The notes below the pieces were generated by a model, which was not told the origin of the DNA, did no database searches, and saw nothing but the letters and a program-made list of their open reading frames with translations. A program made the translations under genes and the position numbers. Shown here piece by piece: positions 9,976 to 17,531 of a DNA stretch of 52,357 bases (its first letter is position 1; the number at the start of each line of letters is the position of its first letter). The stretch comes from Lewinellaceae bacterium (GTDB lineage: Bacteria > Bacteroidota > Bacteroidia > Chitinophagales > Saprospiraceae), in NCBI GenBank assembly GCA_016708875.1, contig JADJFA010000025.1, positions 1-52,357 on the forward strand, in the 5' to 3' direction.

Positions 9976-12117
9976 TTAGCTTTTTCGCTTAAAATCCGCA
10001 ATCGCAAACCGGATCTTATCAAAATTGAACCGCTCGCCAAAATGCTCATGAATAGCCTTCATCTGGTATGGTTCTTCAAAAAGTGATAGGGCGCCCTGGA
10101 TGAGGTCGCACTCTTCGGGCGAAACCCAACGGCTTATGTCCAATAATTCTCCGCGTTCGTACATAGTAGCGAGATGGCTTAATACCGTCAAAGTGCTCAG
10201 TCCGCGTTGTTCGGCAATAGCTTCCAACGAATGCCCTCTCTTGAACAAATCGTAACTCAGGAAGTAGGTACTGCCTGTGATCTTTTCACCCGCCTGTGTT
10301 TTTTCAAGCACAAAGCTTCGGATCTCGCCCACAAATGCATCGCCGTAAAGCTGGAGTTTCCGTTCGCTAACCCCCGGGATTTCGAGCATTTCTGCATCGG
10401 ACAACGGACGGCCATCAGCCATTTGCTGTAGCGTAAGGTCGCTGAAAAGGGTGTAAGGCGGAATGCCCTGTTGCACCGCCAAATCCCTGCGCAGCGCGCT
10501 GAGTCGCTGTAAGAGTTCTTCACGCAGGACTTGCGTTTTGCTTTTTTCGGTAACATGAGGGAGCGCTGCTTTTTCTCCCGGCTTGGGTTTTGGCTGTGGC
10601 ATTGCCAGCGCAATTTTTTTGCCTTCAAACAGTATTTTCTTGCCCTCATCAGTCACACGCAGGCAATTGTGGTCGTCGTAAGCGATTTCAATTAGGCCAA
10701 CATGTAGCATTTGGGAAAGCAGGAAAAGCCAGTCGTCGTAGCCAAATTCTTTGCCCGCACCGTAGGTTTTAATTTCATGATAATTGTTCTCCCTGATCTC
10801 CCGGCGTTGGCTGCCGCGAAGGATATCGGTGAGCAGGCTCATTCCCACGCGCTGATTGGTGCGCATGATTGCCGAGAGCGCTTTTTGCGCCGCAAGTGTG
10901 CCGTCAAAATGTTGAGGCGGATTTTTGCAGACATCGCAGTTGCCACAACTTTTGTCGTAGGGTTCTGAAAAATAGTTGAGCACCGTTTTCCTGCGACATA
11001 CGGGGGCTTCGGCAAACTGGTACATCCGCTCCAACTTTGCCAATTTGAGTTCTTTCTGCTCTGCACTTGCGTCCCCTTGTTCAAACATTTCCCGATACGA
11101 AATCAGGTCGGCATAACTGAAAAACAACAGCGCATCTGCTGCCAAACCATCGCGCCCTGCCCGACCAATTTCTTGATAGTAACCTTCCAGATTACGCGGC
11201 AAATTATAATGCACTACAAACCGCACATTGCTTTTGTCAATGCCCATTCCGAACGCGATGGTAGCGCAGATGATGGGTGTTCGGTCGTTTATGAAATCCT
11301 CCTGGGTCTTGCTGCGTTGCGCAGCCGGCACTTCAGCATGGTAATGGGCGGCGCGGAAACCTTTCGAGTTCAACTTCTCAGCCAGACCCTCACAACCCTT
11401 GCGCGAAAGACAATAAATAATGCCCGATTGATTCCGGTGTTCTTTTAAAAACTCTACGATCTGCTCAAAACGTTTTTGGCCTGAACGCACCGTTAGGCTA
11501 ATATTTGGTCGGTCGAAAGAGGCTATAAAAATAGCCGGGTCGGCAAGACCTAGTTGATCCACAATGTCTTTGCGAGTGAGTTTGTCGGCGGTGGCGGTAA
11601 GCGCGATAAGCGGGATACCCGGGAATTGGCTTTTCAGGAATTTCAACTGGGTATATTCAGGCCGAAAATCGTGTCCCCAGGAGGAAATGCAGTGTGCTTC
11701 GTCAATGGCAAAAAGGCTGATTTTCAGACGTTTGAGCAAAGGTTGAAAACTCTGCGACACGAGTTTTTCCGGACTGACATAAAGGAGTTTGAGGTAGCCT
11801 GCGAGCAGTGCAGATTCTACGTTGCGCTGTTGGTCGGCACCCAGGCTGCTATTGATAAATGCGGCGGGAATACCGTTGGCGCTCAGTGCCTCCACCTGAT
11901 CTTTCATCAACGCAATCAGCGGGCTGACTACCACCGCCAAACCCTCAAGCGTGATTGCGGGGATTTGGAAACAAACGCTTTTGCCGCCACCGGTCGGCAT
12001 TAGCACCAGCGTATCGCGGCCATCATAGACGTTTTGAATGATGTCGGCCTGCAAAGGGCGGAACTGGTCGTAACCGAAATATTTTTTTAGGGCGGCGGAT
12101 GCGTGGGGGAGGGTCAT
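9976..12117 (-). CDS. recQ: ATP-dependent DNA helicase RecQ
   Basis: A 3'-5' superfamily 2 helicase for recombination and fork repair. The Walker A motif GGGKS is at residues 43-47, DEAH at 139-142, and ALTATAD follows near 172. Motif VI QEIGRAGRDG (315-324) carries the arginine finger. The zinc site uses C374, C391, C394 and C397 in the RQC region, and an HRDC domain (SDLTLQQMADGRPLSDAEML) follows near 540. The C-terminal tail FLSYDLFKRGHSLEAIAEQR resembles the extra helix-turn-helix module of long RecQs. The 713-residue length fits this long bacterial form. The frame is intact. A consensus promoter is at 12224-12231, giving a leader of about 100 bases that contains a REP-like hairpin. Confidence 0.97.
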   Translation of the reverse strand: MTLPHASAALKKYFGYDQFRPLQADIIQNVYDGRDTLVLMPTGGGKSVCFQIPAITLEGLAVVVSPLIALMKDQVEALSANGIPAAFINSSLGADQQRNVESALLAGYLKLLYVSPEKLVSQSFQPLLKRLKISLFAIDEAHCISSWGHDFRPEYTQLKFLKSQFPGIPLIALTATADKLTRKDIVDQLGLADPAIFIASFDRPNISLTVRSGQKRFEQIVEFLKEHRNQSGIIYCLSRKGCEGLAEKLNSKGFRAAHYHAEVPAAQRSKTQEDFINDRTPIICATIAFGMGIDKSNVRFVVHYNLPRNLEGYYQEIGRAGRDGLAADALLFFSYADLISYREMFEQGDASAEQKELKLAKLERMYQFAEAPVCRRKTVLNYFSEPYDKSCGNCDVCKNPPQHFDGTLAAQKALSAIMRTNQRVGMSLLTDILRGSQRREIRENNYHEIKTYGAGKEFGYDDWLFLLSQMLHVGLIEIAYDDHNCLRVTDEGKKILFEGKKIALAMPQPKPKPGEKAALPHVTEKSKTQVLREELLQRLSALRRDLAVQQGIPPYTLFSDLTLQQMADGRPLSDAEMLEIPGVSERKLQLYGDAFVGEIRSFVLEKTQAGEKITGSTYFLSYDLFKRGHSLEAIAEQRGLSTLTVLSHLATMYERGELLDISRWVSPEECDLIQGALSLFEEPYQMKAIHEHFGERFNFDKIRFAIADFKRKS

Positions 12118-12141
12118 TCTTAAAATCTGGTCAAGGTGAAA

Positions 12142-12171
12142 CCCTCCTTCGCTTTGGCTACGGCGGGTAAA
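12142..12171. repeat. Dispersed hairpin repeat (tttacccgccgtagc family), copy 1
   Basis: Minus-strand reading is tttacccgccgtagccaaag followed by cgaaggaggg. An imperfect stem can form between ccgccgtagc and gcgaagg. Further copies are at 25766-25795 and 41852-41881. Here it lies in the recQ leader. Confidence 0.65.
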
Positions 12172-12223
12172 AATGTGACCAATGTGAAATAGGTTTTCAT
12201 CATGGCTGTTGGTTAATTGACCG

Positions 12224-12231
12224 CAAATATA
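12224..12231 (-). promoter_or_regulatory. -7 box TATATTTG for recQ
   Basis: The minus strand reads TATATTTGCGG, a perfect TAnnTTTG match, 107 bases upstream of the recQ ATG. Confidence 0.6.
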
Positions 12232-12269
12232 AAAAATGTTTTAAAAAAAAACAAACAATCTGTTTGAAA

Positions 12270-13043
12270 TTATCCCCTAAACATTTTCAGTGCATTGTTT
12301 GTGGTGACACGGGCAATTTCTGCCAGTGGCATTGTTTTCGCCTCAGAGAGTACATCAGCAGTATGGCATATAAACGCACTTTCATTGCGCTTGCCCCGAT
12401 GTGGCACGGGAGGCAGGTAGGGTGCATCGGTTTCCAGCACAATATGTTCAAGAGGAACTTCGCGGAGCACAGTCGGCAATTCTGATTTTGGGTAAGTCAA
12501 AGTACCTCCAACACCAAGCATAAAGCCGAGTTCAATCATCTCCTTTGCTTCCTCCAAAGTACCTGAAAAACAATGGAATATGCCGCGCAATCGCCCGTCT
12601 TGCGCCTTGCGCACCACCTCAATGGCCTCTTGATTCGCTGATCGGCTGTGAATGATGATGGGACGGCCTAATTCCTTTGCCCACTCGCATTGTCGGGCAA
12701 ACGCGATTTGCTGGATTCCGAGCGTGGTCTTGTCCCAATAAAGGTCAATGCCCGTTTCGCCAATGCCGGCCCATGTGCGTTGGCCTAGCCATTTTTCAAC
12801 GAGTGATAGCTCCGATTTATATGTCTCAGCTTGGACAGAACCCGGGTGCAAGCCCATCATCGCGAAGCAATTTTCCGGAAATTCAGATTCCAAAGCCAGC
12901 ATGCCAGCAATTGACTCTGAATCAATATTAGGCAGGTACATTTTGTTGACGCCGGCAGCGATGGCACGGCGTACCATGTCAGACCGGTCATGGTCGAATT
13001 TATGGGAATAGAGGTGGGCGTGGGTATCAATAAGTGTTAGCAT
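12270..13043 (-). CDS. tatD: TatD-family metal-dependent hydrolase (DNase)
   Basis: TIM-barrel metallohydrolase of the TatD/YcfH family, associated with DNA repair and 3'-5' exonuclease activity. The metal ligands are visible: IDTHAHLYSH (H8, H10), GIGETGIDLYW (Glu), PIIIHSRSA (His), IFHCFSGTLEEA (His) and VLETDAPYLPPV (Asp). Length of 257 residues is typical. The ATG lies only a few bases beyond the terminator of the tRNA transcript that comes from the same direction, so it needs its own promoter or readthrough. The next gene downstream is recQ, with its own promoter. Confidence 0.93.
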   Translation of the reverse strand: MLTLIDTHAHLYSHKFDHDRSDMVRRAIAAGVNKMYLPNIDSESIAGMLALESEFPENCFAMMGLHPGSVQAETYKSELSLVEKWLGQRTWAGIGETGIDLYWDKTTLGIQQIAFARQCEWAKELGRPIIIHSRSANQEAIEVVRKAQDGRLRGIFHCFSGTLEEAKEMIELGFMLGVGGTLTYPKSELPTVLREVPLEHIVLETDAPYLPPVPHRGKRNESAFICHTADVLSEAKTMPLAEIARVTTNNALKMFRG

Positions 13044-13047
13044 AGCA

Positions 13048-13083
13048 TAAAAAAACGCTGCAAGTGCCTTGACTTACAGCGCC
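13048..13083 (-). terminator. Terminator of the tRNA transcription unit
   Basis: On the minus strand ggcgctgtaagt pairs with acttgcagcgt around a caaggc loop (one mismatch), followed by seven T. It lies about 90 bases beyond tRNA-Pro and 5 bases before the tatD ATG. Confidence 0.7.
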
Positions 13084-13174
13084 TTAGAGACTCAGAACGA
13101 ATTTTGAGTCCAGATTCGTTAGTTCGGGATAAGGGTCGGGATCATGGCAAGAAACGCGCCACGACCTCGGTATG

Positions 13175-13248
13175 TCGGGATGACTGGATTCGAACCAGCG
13201 ACCTCGTCGTCCCGAACGACGCGCGCTACCGGGCTGCGCTACATCCCG
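13175..13248 (-). tRNA. tRNA-Pro(CGG)
   Basis: The 74-nt minus-strand sequence folds as a cloverleaf. The acceptor CGGGATG pairs with CATCCCG plus discriminator A, the anticodon stem CGTCG/CGACG carries loop TTCGGGA with anticodon CGG, and the T arm reads CTGGTTCGAATCCAG. No encoded CCA. It is the last gene of the unit that starts with the tRNA-Thr-derived repeats. Confidence 0.95.
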
Positions 13249-13253
13249 TATTT

Positions 13254-13345
13254 ATGAAGTGATAGAGTGATAAAGCGATAAAGTGATTTGATTCGAATTA
13301 TCGAGAAAAATCACTTTATCACTTCATCACTTTATCGCTTCATGA
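13254..13345. repeat. Inverted repeat of gtgata/tatcac words between two tRNAs
   Basis: A left arm made of gaagtgata, gagtgata, aagcgata and aagtgatt words faces a right arm of aatcactt, tatcactt, catcactt and tatcgctt words, forming a stem of roughly 35 bp. The same word family appears in single orientation at about 2110-2162 and 24727-24781. Confidence 0.8.
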
Positions 13346-13350
13346 TTGGG

Positions 13351-13422
13351 AGCCGAACAAGGGATTTGAACCCTCGACCTGCTGATTACGAATCAGCTGC
13401 TCTACCGCTGAGCTAATTCGGC
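13351..13422 (-). tRNA. tRNA-Thr(CGT)
   Basis: The 72-nt minus-strand cloverleaf has acceptor GCCGAAT paired with GTTCGGC plus discriminator T, D arm GCTCAGCGGTAGAGC, anticodon stem GCTGA/TCAGC with loop TTCGTAA (anticodon CGT), and T arm GAGGGTTCAAATCCCTT. No encoded CCA. Its first 24 bases are duplicated in each unit of the tandem array immediately upstream. Confidence 0.96.
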
Positions 13423-13694
13423 TTGTTAATTATGCCCCGCTCGACCTTCCCGATTAAAATCGGGATGCTCTACCGCTGAGCTAATTCGGCTTGTTAAATA
13501 TGCCCCGCTCGACCTTCCCGATTAAAATCGGGATGCTCTACCGCTGAGCTAATTCGGCTTGTTAATTATGCCCCGCTCGACCTTCCCGATTAAAATCGGG
13601 ATGCTCTACCGCTGAGCTAATTCGGCTTGTTAATTATGCCCCGCTCGACCTTCCCGATTAAAATCGGGATGCTCTACCGCTGAGCTAATTCGGC
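13423..13694 (-). repeat. Four 68-bp tandem repeats carrying the 5' part of tRNA-Thr
   Basis: Exactly four head-to-tail units of 68 bp (word gctctaccg at 13467, 13535, 13603 and 13671; same word in the tRNA at 13399). In the tRNA sense each unit has 24 bases identical to the tRNA-Thr 5' end, acceptor strand plus D arm. Next comes a substitute hairpin, TCCCGA-TTTTAA-TCGGGA, in place of the anticodon arm. Then AGGTCGAG, matching the variable region and T-stem start, runs into CGGGGC and an AT-rich linker ending ACAA. The T loop and 3' acceptor strand are absent, so a normal tRNA cannot form. One unit differs by a base swap in the linker (aaata for aatta). The array lies between a -7 box (13727-13734) and intact tRNA-Thr, so it should be transcribed as the leader. 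Confidence 0.92.
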
Positions 13695-13726
13695 TTGTAA
13701 ACGGTAATTTTCTTCAAAAGCGGGTG

Positions 13727-13734
13727 CAAATATA
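13727..13734 (-). promoter_or_regulatory. -7 box TATATTTG for the tRNA array
   Basis: The minus strand reads TATATTTGCACCC, a perfect consensus, about 32 bases ahead of the first tRNA-like unit. Nothing else on this strand lies between it and the tRNAs. Confidence 0.6.
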
Positions 13735-13816
13735 AAGCAGCAAAATTTAAAACCACCACACCGGGCTTATCTCAATTTTGCGGTTTTAAATTTTCCTGTT
13801 TTACATTTTGCGGTTT
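13735..13816. repeat. Interspersed aaccgcaaaatgtaaaacag repeat
   Basis: The segment 13774-13816, read on the minus strand, matches 7021-7063 over about 40 bases with few differences. The left part (13735-13756) contains a further, partly inverted tttaaa/accacc stretch. Confidence 0.6.
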
Positions 13817-13832
13817 ACTCTTTCTCAAATGC

Positions 13833-13866
13833 AAAGGGTTGCCCCCTTGCGAGGGCAACCCTTTTC
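13833..13866. terminator. Terminator hairpin downstream of the NlpC/P60 gene
   Basis: Arms aaagggttgccc and gggcaaccctttt form a perfect 12-bp stem around a ccttgcga loop, with A/T runs on both sides. It can serve the minus-strand hydrolase ending at 13903. Confidence 0.8.
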
Positions 13867-13902
13867 TCCATACTGGCTTTCGTTTTGCTTCAATGCGGCG
13901 CA

Positions 13903-14448
13903 TTAGCCCGCCTGCCCCGTGATCACATCACGTGCGAATAGGATTTTAGGTTTCCAGTATTTGGAAGTGGAGATATTTTCAACAATGATGCCCCTGCTGC
14001 AGGTACTGTGCACACAGAAAATGCCTTCAGCGGTTTTTTCTACTACCATGGCTACGTGTTGGATACGGCCTCGGGTACCAAAGAAAATGAGGTCGCCGGG
14101 CAAAACGTTGCTTAGGGATACTTTCAAGCCCTGACGCGATTGGGTGGTAGAAGCACAGGAAACTTTTACCCCAAATTCATTCAAAATGTAGTTGGTGAAG
14201 CCCGAGCAGTCAAAACCTGTTTTAGGTGAATGTCCCGCCCGGCGATAGCGCAGCCCCAGAAAATTCTGAGCATAGCCAGTGACGTCGTTGCGGAATTGCA
14301 TCATCTCAGCGTCTTCGGCGCGTGAGGGTCTGATGCTGACGGGTTTGAATGCAGTGGCAGCAAAAGCTGCAAAAAGAAGGACGAAGAGTGCCGAAAAACG
14401 GCATAAGGAAGGTTTCTCAGGACGACTGGAAGGTATTGTCTCGGTCAT
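13903..14448 (-). CDS. NlpC/P60 (C40) cell-wall endopeptidase
   Basis: Cysteine peptidase that cleaves peptide stems of peptidoglycan. Residues 20-34 (ALFVLLFAAFAATAF) form a signal peptide or anchor. The catalytic residues are Cys81 (FDCSGFTNYI), His131 (IQHVAMVVE) and a third polar residue, His147 (FCVHSTCSRG). LPGDLIFFGT precedes the His as in the family. The 181-residue length fits a single-domain member with no binding modules. The gene diverges from icd; a consensus -7 box on this strand at 14645-14652 would give a leader of about 190 bases. Confidence 0.92.
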   Translation of the reverse strand: MTETIPSSRPEKPSLCRFSALFVLLFAAFAATAFKPVSIRPSRAEDAEMMQFRNDVTGYAQNFLGLRYRRAGHSPKTGFDCSGFTNYILNEFGVKVSCASTTQSRQGLKVSLSNVLPGDLIFFGTRGRIQHVAMVVEKTAEGIFCVHSTCSRGIIVENISTSKYWKPKILFARDVITGQAG

Positions 14449-14644
14449 GTTTAAAAAATTATCAGCTCAAGACGCTAATTAGGCGCCACGCTCTTGCCAC
14501 AAGAGTTTGCTGATTTGTGAACTTAAAAATGGTTTTTGCCGGGGCTGTGGTGGCAATTGGCTCGCACAGAGTGTCGGAGTGATGTTCACGGGAGAGATTA
14601 AAAAAGAGACTCCAGAAAGGGCAATATCTCGCGCTGGCCGAGGG

Positions 14645-14652
14645 CAAAGGTA
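14645..14652 (-). promoter_or_regulatory. -7 box TACCTTTG, divergent, for the NlpC/P60 gene
   Basis: The minus strand reads TACCTTTGCCC. It is the only consensus match upstream of the hydrolase. The leader between it and the ATG at 14448 contains no other gene. Confidence 0.5.
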
Positions 14653-14772
14653 GAAATGGTTTTGAAAAAACAAGGTATGGTCTCGTTTTTTTCAAATTTT
14701 CTTGAAACAGCGATATTTATTGAACGAACCTTTTTCTTTCCAAGACCTGTTATTTTTTACCCCCATCCTTCC

Positions 14773-14780
14773 TACCTTTG
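14773..14780 (+). promoter_or_regulatory. -7 box TACCTTTG for icd
   Basis: TACCTTTGCGGCCCC is a consensus match 87 bases before the icd ATG at 14867. It lies inside the longer open frame that begins at 14702, which supports the internal start. Confidence 0.65.
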
Positions 14781-14866
14781 CGGCCCCAAAACGGAAGGCT
14801 TTTTGCCCCCACCTCATCATTAATTCATTCCTGAGCAAATTCGGGATTCAACCATTACTTGTAATT

Positions 14867-16132
14867 ATGCAAGGTTCTGCAATCACCATCAAAAGGGGCA
14901 AACTGAAAGTCCCCAACGACCCCATTATCCCATTCATAGAAGGCGACGGAACTGGCGCCGATATCTGGGCGGCCTCCGTTCGGGTACTCGACGCAGCCGT
15001 TGAGAAAGCCTTCAAAGGCAAAAAGAAAATCGTGTGGAAAGAAGTGCTCGCTGGCGAAAAAGCGTTCAACAAGACCGGCAGCTGGCTCCCCGACGAAACC
15101 CTCAAAGTCATTGACGAATACAAAGTCGCCATCAAAGGCCCGCTAACCACCCCAGTAGGTGGAGGCATTCGCTCCCTCAATGTGGCCCTTCGCCAACAAC
15201 TTGACCTCTATGCTTGTGTGCGCCCTGTGCGTTGGTTCAAAGGGGTGCCAAGCCCGGTTAAAGAACCTGGGTTGGTAGACATGATTATTTTCCGTGAAAA
15301 TACCGAGGACATCTACGCAGGCATCGAATACCTCGCAGGCACTCCCGAAGCGGACAAAATGATTGCCTTTTTGCAAAATGAAATGGGTGTGAAGAAAATC
15401 CGCTTTCCTAAATCTTCTTCCATTGGCATCAAGCCGGTTTCGAAGGAAGGCACCGAACGCCTCGTGCGCGCTGCCCTTGAACACGCCTTCAAATACAAGC
15501 GCAAATCGCTGACCATTGTCCACAAGGGCAATATCATGAAATTCACAGAAGGCAAATTTAAGGATTGGGGTTATGAACTCGCAGAGCGCGAGTACGGCGA
15601 CCGTGTGTTCACCTGGGCTGAATACGACCGCATCAAGGAAGCCAAAGGAGAAGAAGCCGCCAACAAAGCACAAACTGCTGCTCTCGCCGCTGGAAAGATG
15701 TTGGTAAAAGACAGCATCGCCGACGCTTTCCTACAGCAAATCCTGCTCCGCCCGGCAGAGTACGACATGGTGGCAACCCTCAACCTTAACGGCGACTACC
15801 TTTCCGACGCCCTTGCTGCACAAGTGGGTGGTATCGGCATCGCTCCTGGCGCCAATATCAACTACCTCACAGGCCATGCCATCTTTGAGGCCACCCACGG
15901 CACCGCACCCAAGTACGCGGGCAAAGACATGGTGAATCCATCGTCAGTGATCCTCTCCGGTGTGATGATGTTTGAATATCTCGGTTGGGACAAAGCAGCG
16001 AAACTCATCGTCAAAGGCATCGAGCGAAGCATCCGCAAAAAGCGCGTAACCTATGATTTTGAACGCCTTATGAAAGGCGCGACCAAGTTGAAGTGCTCTG
16101 AATTCGGCTCAGAAATTATTGCCAATATGTGA
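14867..16132 (+). CDS. icd: Isocitrate dehydrogenase (NADP+)
   Basis: TCA-cycle oxidative decarboxylation of isocitrate to 2-oxoglutarate. I use the start MQGSAITIKRGKL at 14867 because the promoter lies just upstream and residues before it look unrelated. Family signatures in order: IPFIEGDGTGADIW, the substrate loop TTPVGGGIRSLNVALRQ with the regulatory Ser, FRENTEDIYAGIEY, IVHKGNIMKFTEG, DSIADAFLQQILL, NLNGDYLSDALAAQVGG and FEATHGTAPKYAGKD (cofactor site). The 421-residue length is typical of the homodimeric E. coli-type enzyme. NADP preference is inferred from family, not proven here. It is a monocistron closed by a strong terminator. Confidence 0.96.
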   Translation: MQGSAITIKRGKLKVPNDPIIPFIEGDGTGADIWAASVRVLDAAVEKAFKGKKKIVWKEVLAGEKAFNKTGSWLPDETLKVIDEYKVAIKGPLTTPVGGGIRSLNVALRQQLDLYACVRPVRWFKGVPSPVKEPGLVDMIIFRENTEDIYAGIEYLAGTPEADKMIAFLQNEMGVKKIRFPKSSSIGIKPVSKEGTERLVRAALEHAFKYKRKSLTIVHKGNIMKFTEGKFKDWGYELAEREYGDRVFTWAEYDRIKEAKGEEAANKAQTAALAAGKMLVKDSIADAFLQQILLRPAEYDMVATLNLNGDYLSDALAAQVGGIGIAPGANINYLTGHAIFEATHGTAPKYAGKDMVNPSSVILSGVMMFEYLGWDKAAKLIVKGIERSIRKKRVTYDFERLMKGATKLKCSEFGSEIIANM

Positions 16133-16174
16133 GTTTTCGGAACTTGGACGCCTAAACATTGGACAAAGGACAAA

Positions 16175-16207
16175 AAATGGGCTTGGCACACGCCAAGCCC
16201 ATTTATT
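16175..16207. terminator. Terminator between icd and the DUF4199-like gene
   Basis: Perfect arms aaatgggcttggc and gccaagcccattt around a short acac loop, with T-rich and A-rich flanks. It can serve both convergent genes. Confidence 0.88.
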
Positions 16208-16240
16208 TTTTGTGAGAATTGAGGTGTCACCTCAATTTGC

Positions 16241-16678
16241 TTAAGCCCGTTCGCGCATGGCATCCAAGATGCGCAAAATGACGTAAGAGCCTATAAGGCT
16301 AATTACAATCGCCTCTACAACGATGAAAAAGCAAGAAGTCATAGGCGTCAAATGCTCTCCCAGTGGCGTTTGGCTCTTGATACTTGCAAGGAAATCAGGG
16401 TTGTATGCCAAAAAAATCGACATAAAAATGGTGAAAGGGATGACCCCAATAAAAGAGGTGAACATTCCCAATACTACGCCTGAGGTAGTGTCTGAAGTTC
16501 CTTCATGGTGATTGCGTGCCCAAGCGCGCAAGGCCAGCCAAAGCACACCTAAGTGAATTGCGCCATTGAAAATGCGGAGGTAATAATTCTCGCTCAGGTT
16601 GAAGATGTGCATGAGCAAGAAGAATCCTGTGAGTCCGAAAAACATCCACAGGCCATAACGAAATGCTATCTGTTTCAT
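16241..16678 (-). CDS. DUF4199-like integral membrane protein
   Basis: A 145-residue protein of unknown function with four predicted membrane segments: FGLTGFFLLMHIF, AIHLGVLWLALRAW, GMFTSFIGVIPFTIFMSIFL and FIVVEAIVISLIGSYVIL. Between segments 2 and 3 a polar loop (RNHHEGTSDTTSG) leads into the helix, the pattern of DUF4199 proteins common in Bacteroidota; the assignment is from overall similarity and is moderate. I take MKQIAFRYG (16678) as the start, since the longer reading adds unrelated sequence. It is convergent with icd and uses the shared terminator. Confidence 0.7.
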   Translation of the reverse strand: MKQIAFRYGLWMFFGLTGFFLLMHIFNLSENYYLRIFNGAIHLGVLWLALRAWARNHHEGTSDTTSGVVLGMFTSFIGVIPFTIFMSIFLAYNPDFLASIKSQTPLGEHLTPMTSCFFIVVEAIVISLIGSYVILRILDAMRERA

Positions 16679-16807
16679 AATTCGGTATAGGTTGGTGAAA
16701 AAAATGCCAGGTCTACTAGCGGTAAGATACAAATATTGAGATTAGCCCGGTTTTGAATACAACCGCTAAGGCGAAAAAATGTTCTGAAAAAAATTGTTTG
16801 CATAAAA

Positions 16808-16850
16808 CAAAAGCGTTCTGCCAGCAACTGCTGACAGAACGCTTTTGCAA
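16808..16850 (-). terminator. Terminator after the STAS gene
   Basis: The arms caaaagcgttctg(cc)agca and tgctg(a)cagaacgcttttg form a stem of about 17 bp with a small mismatch; a T-rich stretch follows on the minus strand. It lies 17 bases after the STAS stop. Confidence 0.82.
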
Positions 16851-16866
16851 TACCAGGATAGTAGAT

Positions 16867-17238
16867 TTATTCTCCCTCAATTTGCCTTTCCAATTCTTCC
16901 ATCAGCACAAAAGCAATGGATTCGCTGATGGTAGGTATGATGGTAAGGATGGTCTCGAGGCGTGAAATTTCAATGAGTTTGGTCACCATCGGGTTCATTT
17001 CGCCGGCCAGGACGAAGGTTCCTGTACCTTTCCAAATGCGGTGGCCTGTCAGAATGGCCGAAAGTCCGCTGCTGTCAACATATTTGACATTGGAAAGATC
17101 GAGGATAAAATTGCGGATTCCCTCTTGAGAAAGGAGGATAAGGTCGCTCTTTAGTTGGGGAGCAATGGTTGAGTTCAGGTTTTCCTCGTGGAGCGAAAGT
17201 ATCGCATAATGCTCCTGCTTATCAATCTGATATTTCAT
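16867..17238 (-). CDS. STAS-domain protein (anti-anti-sigma factor type)
   Basis: A 123-residue single STAS domain of the SpoIIAA/RsbV kind, which binds or releases a partner depending on serine phosphorylation. The signature is FILDLSNVKYVDSSGLSAIL, with the phosphorylatable DSSG at residues 55-58. The start MKYQIDKQEHY (17238) is preferred because the -7 box at 17301-17308 lies just upstream, whereas the longer frame from 17427 runs through it. No partner kinase or phosphatase is in the window, so the target is unknown. It diverges from clpC. Confidence 0.88.
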   Translation of the reverse strand: MKYQIDKQEHYAILSLHEENLNSTIAPQLKSDLILLSQEGIRNFILDLSNVKYVDSSGLSAILTGHRIWKGTGTFVLAGEMNPMVTKLIEISRLETILTIIPTISESIAFVLMEELERQIEGE

Positions 17239-17300
17239 AGACGGTTGGTTGTCAATAATTGTATGTTTGAAATAACTATTCTCAAACGTTCTTGGGATGG

Positions 17301-17308
17301 CAAATGTA
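17301..17308 (-). promoter_or_regulatory. -7 box TACATTTG for the STAS gene
   Basis: The minus strand reads TTACATTTGCC, a consensus match 63 bases ahead of the ATG at 17238. Confidence 0.6.
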
Positions 17309-17531
17309 AGACTTGCGCGTTTTTTTTCAATAAAAATTTCAAGGGGTGTTTCAGACCTGACTGCTTGGCAGCCTGAAAACTTTCGGCGGGGTTTTTGTCT
17401 TTTGTTCTGTAGTTTTTTAGTGATCAAAATGGCAAGTTGAACCCTGCACAGAAAAAGATGTTAAAGTGTTCCGTTAAAACTTGGCTGGTATGGAACAATT
17501 CGCCTAAAATTGTCGCACGAAATCTTTGATA

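Noticed and set aside
13423..13694. CRISPR-like array
   Set aside because: The 68-bp units are head-to-tail with no variable spacers, and 24 bases of each match the adjacent tRNA-Thr. No cas genes are present.
14702..14866. 55-residue N-terminal extension of isocitrate dehydrogenase
   Set aside because: A consensus promoter lies inside it and the family begins at the downstream ATG.
15143..15673. 176-residue minus-strand frame opposite icd
   Set aside because: Shadow of icd without recognisable features.
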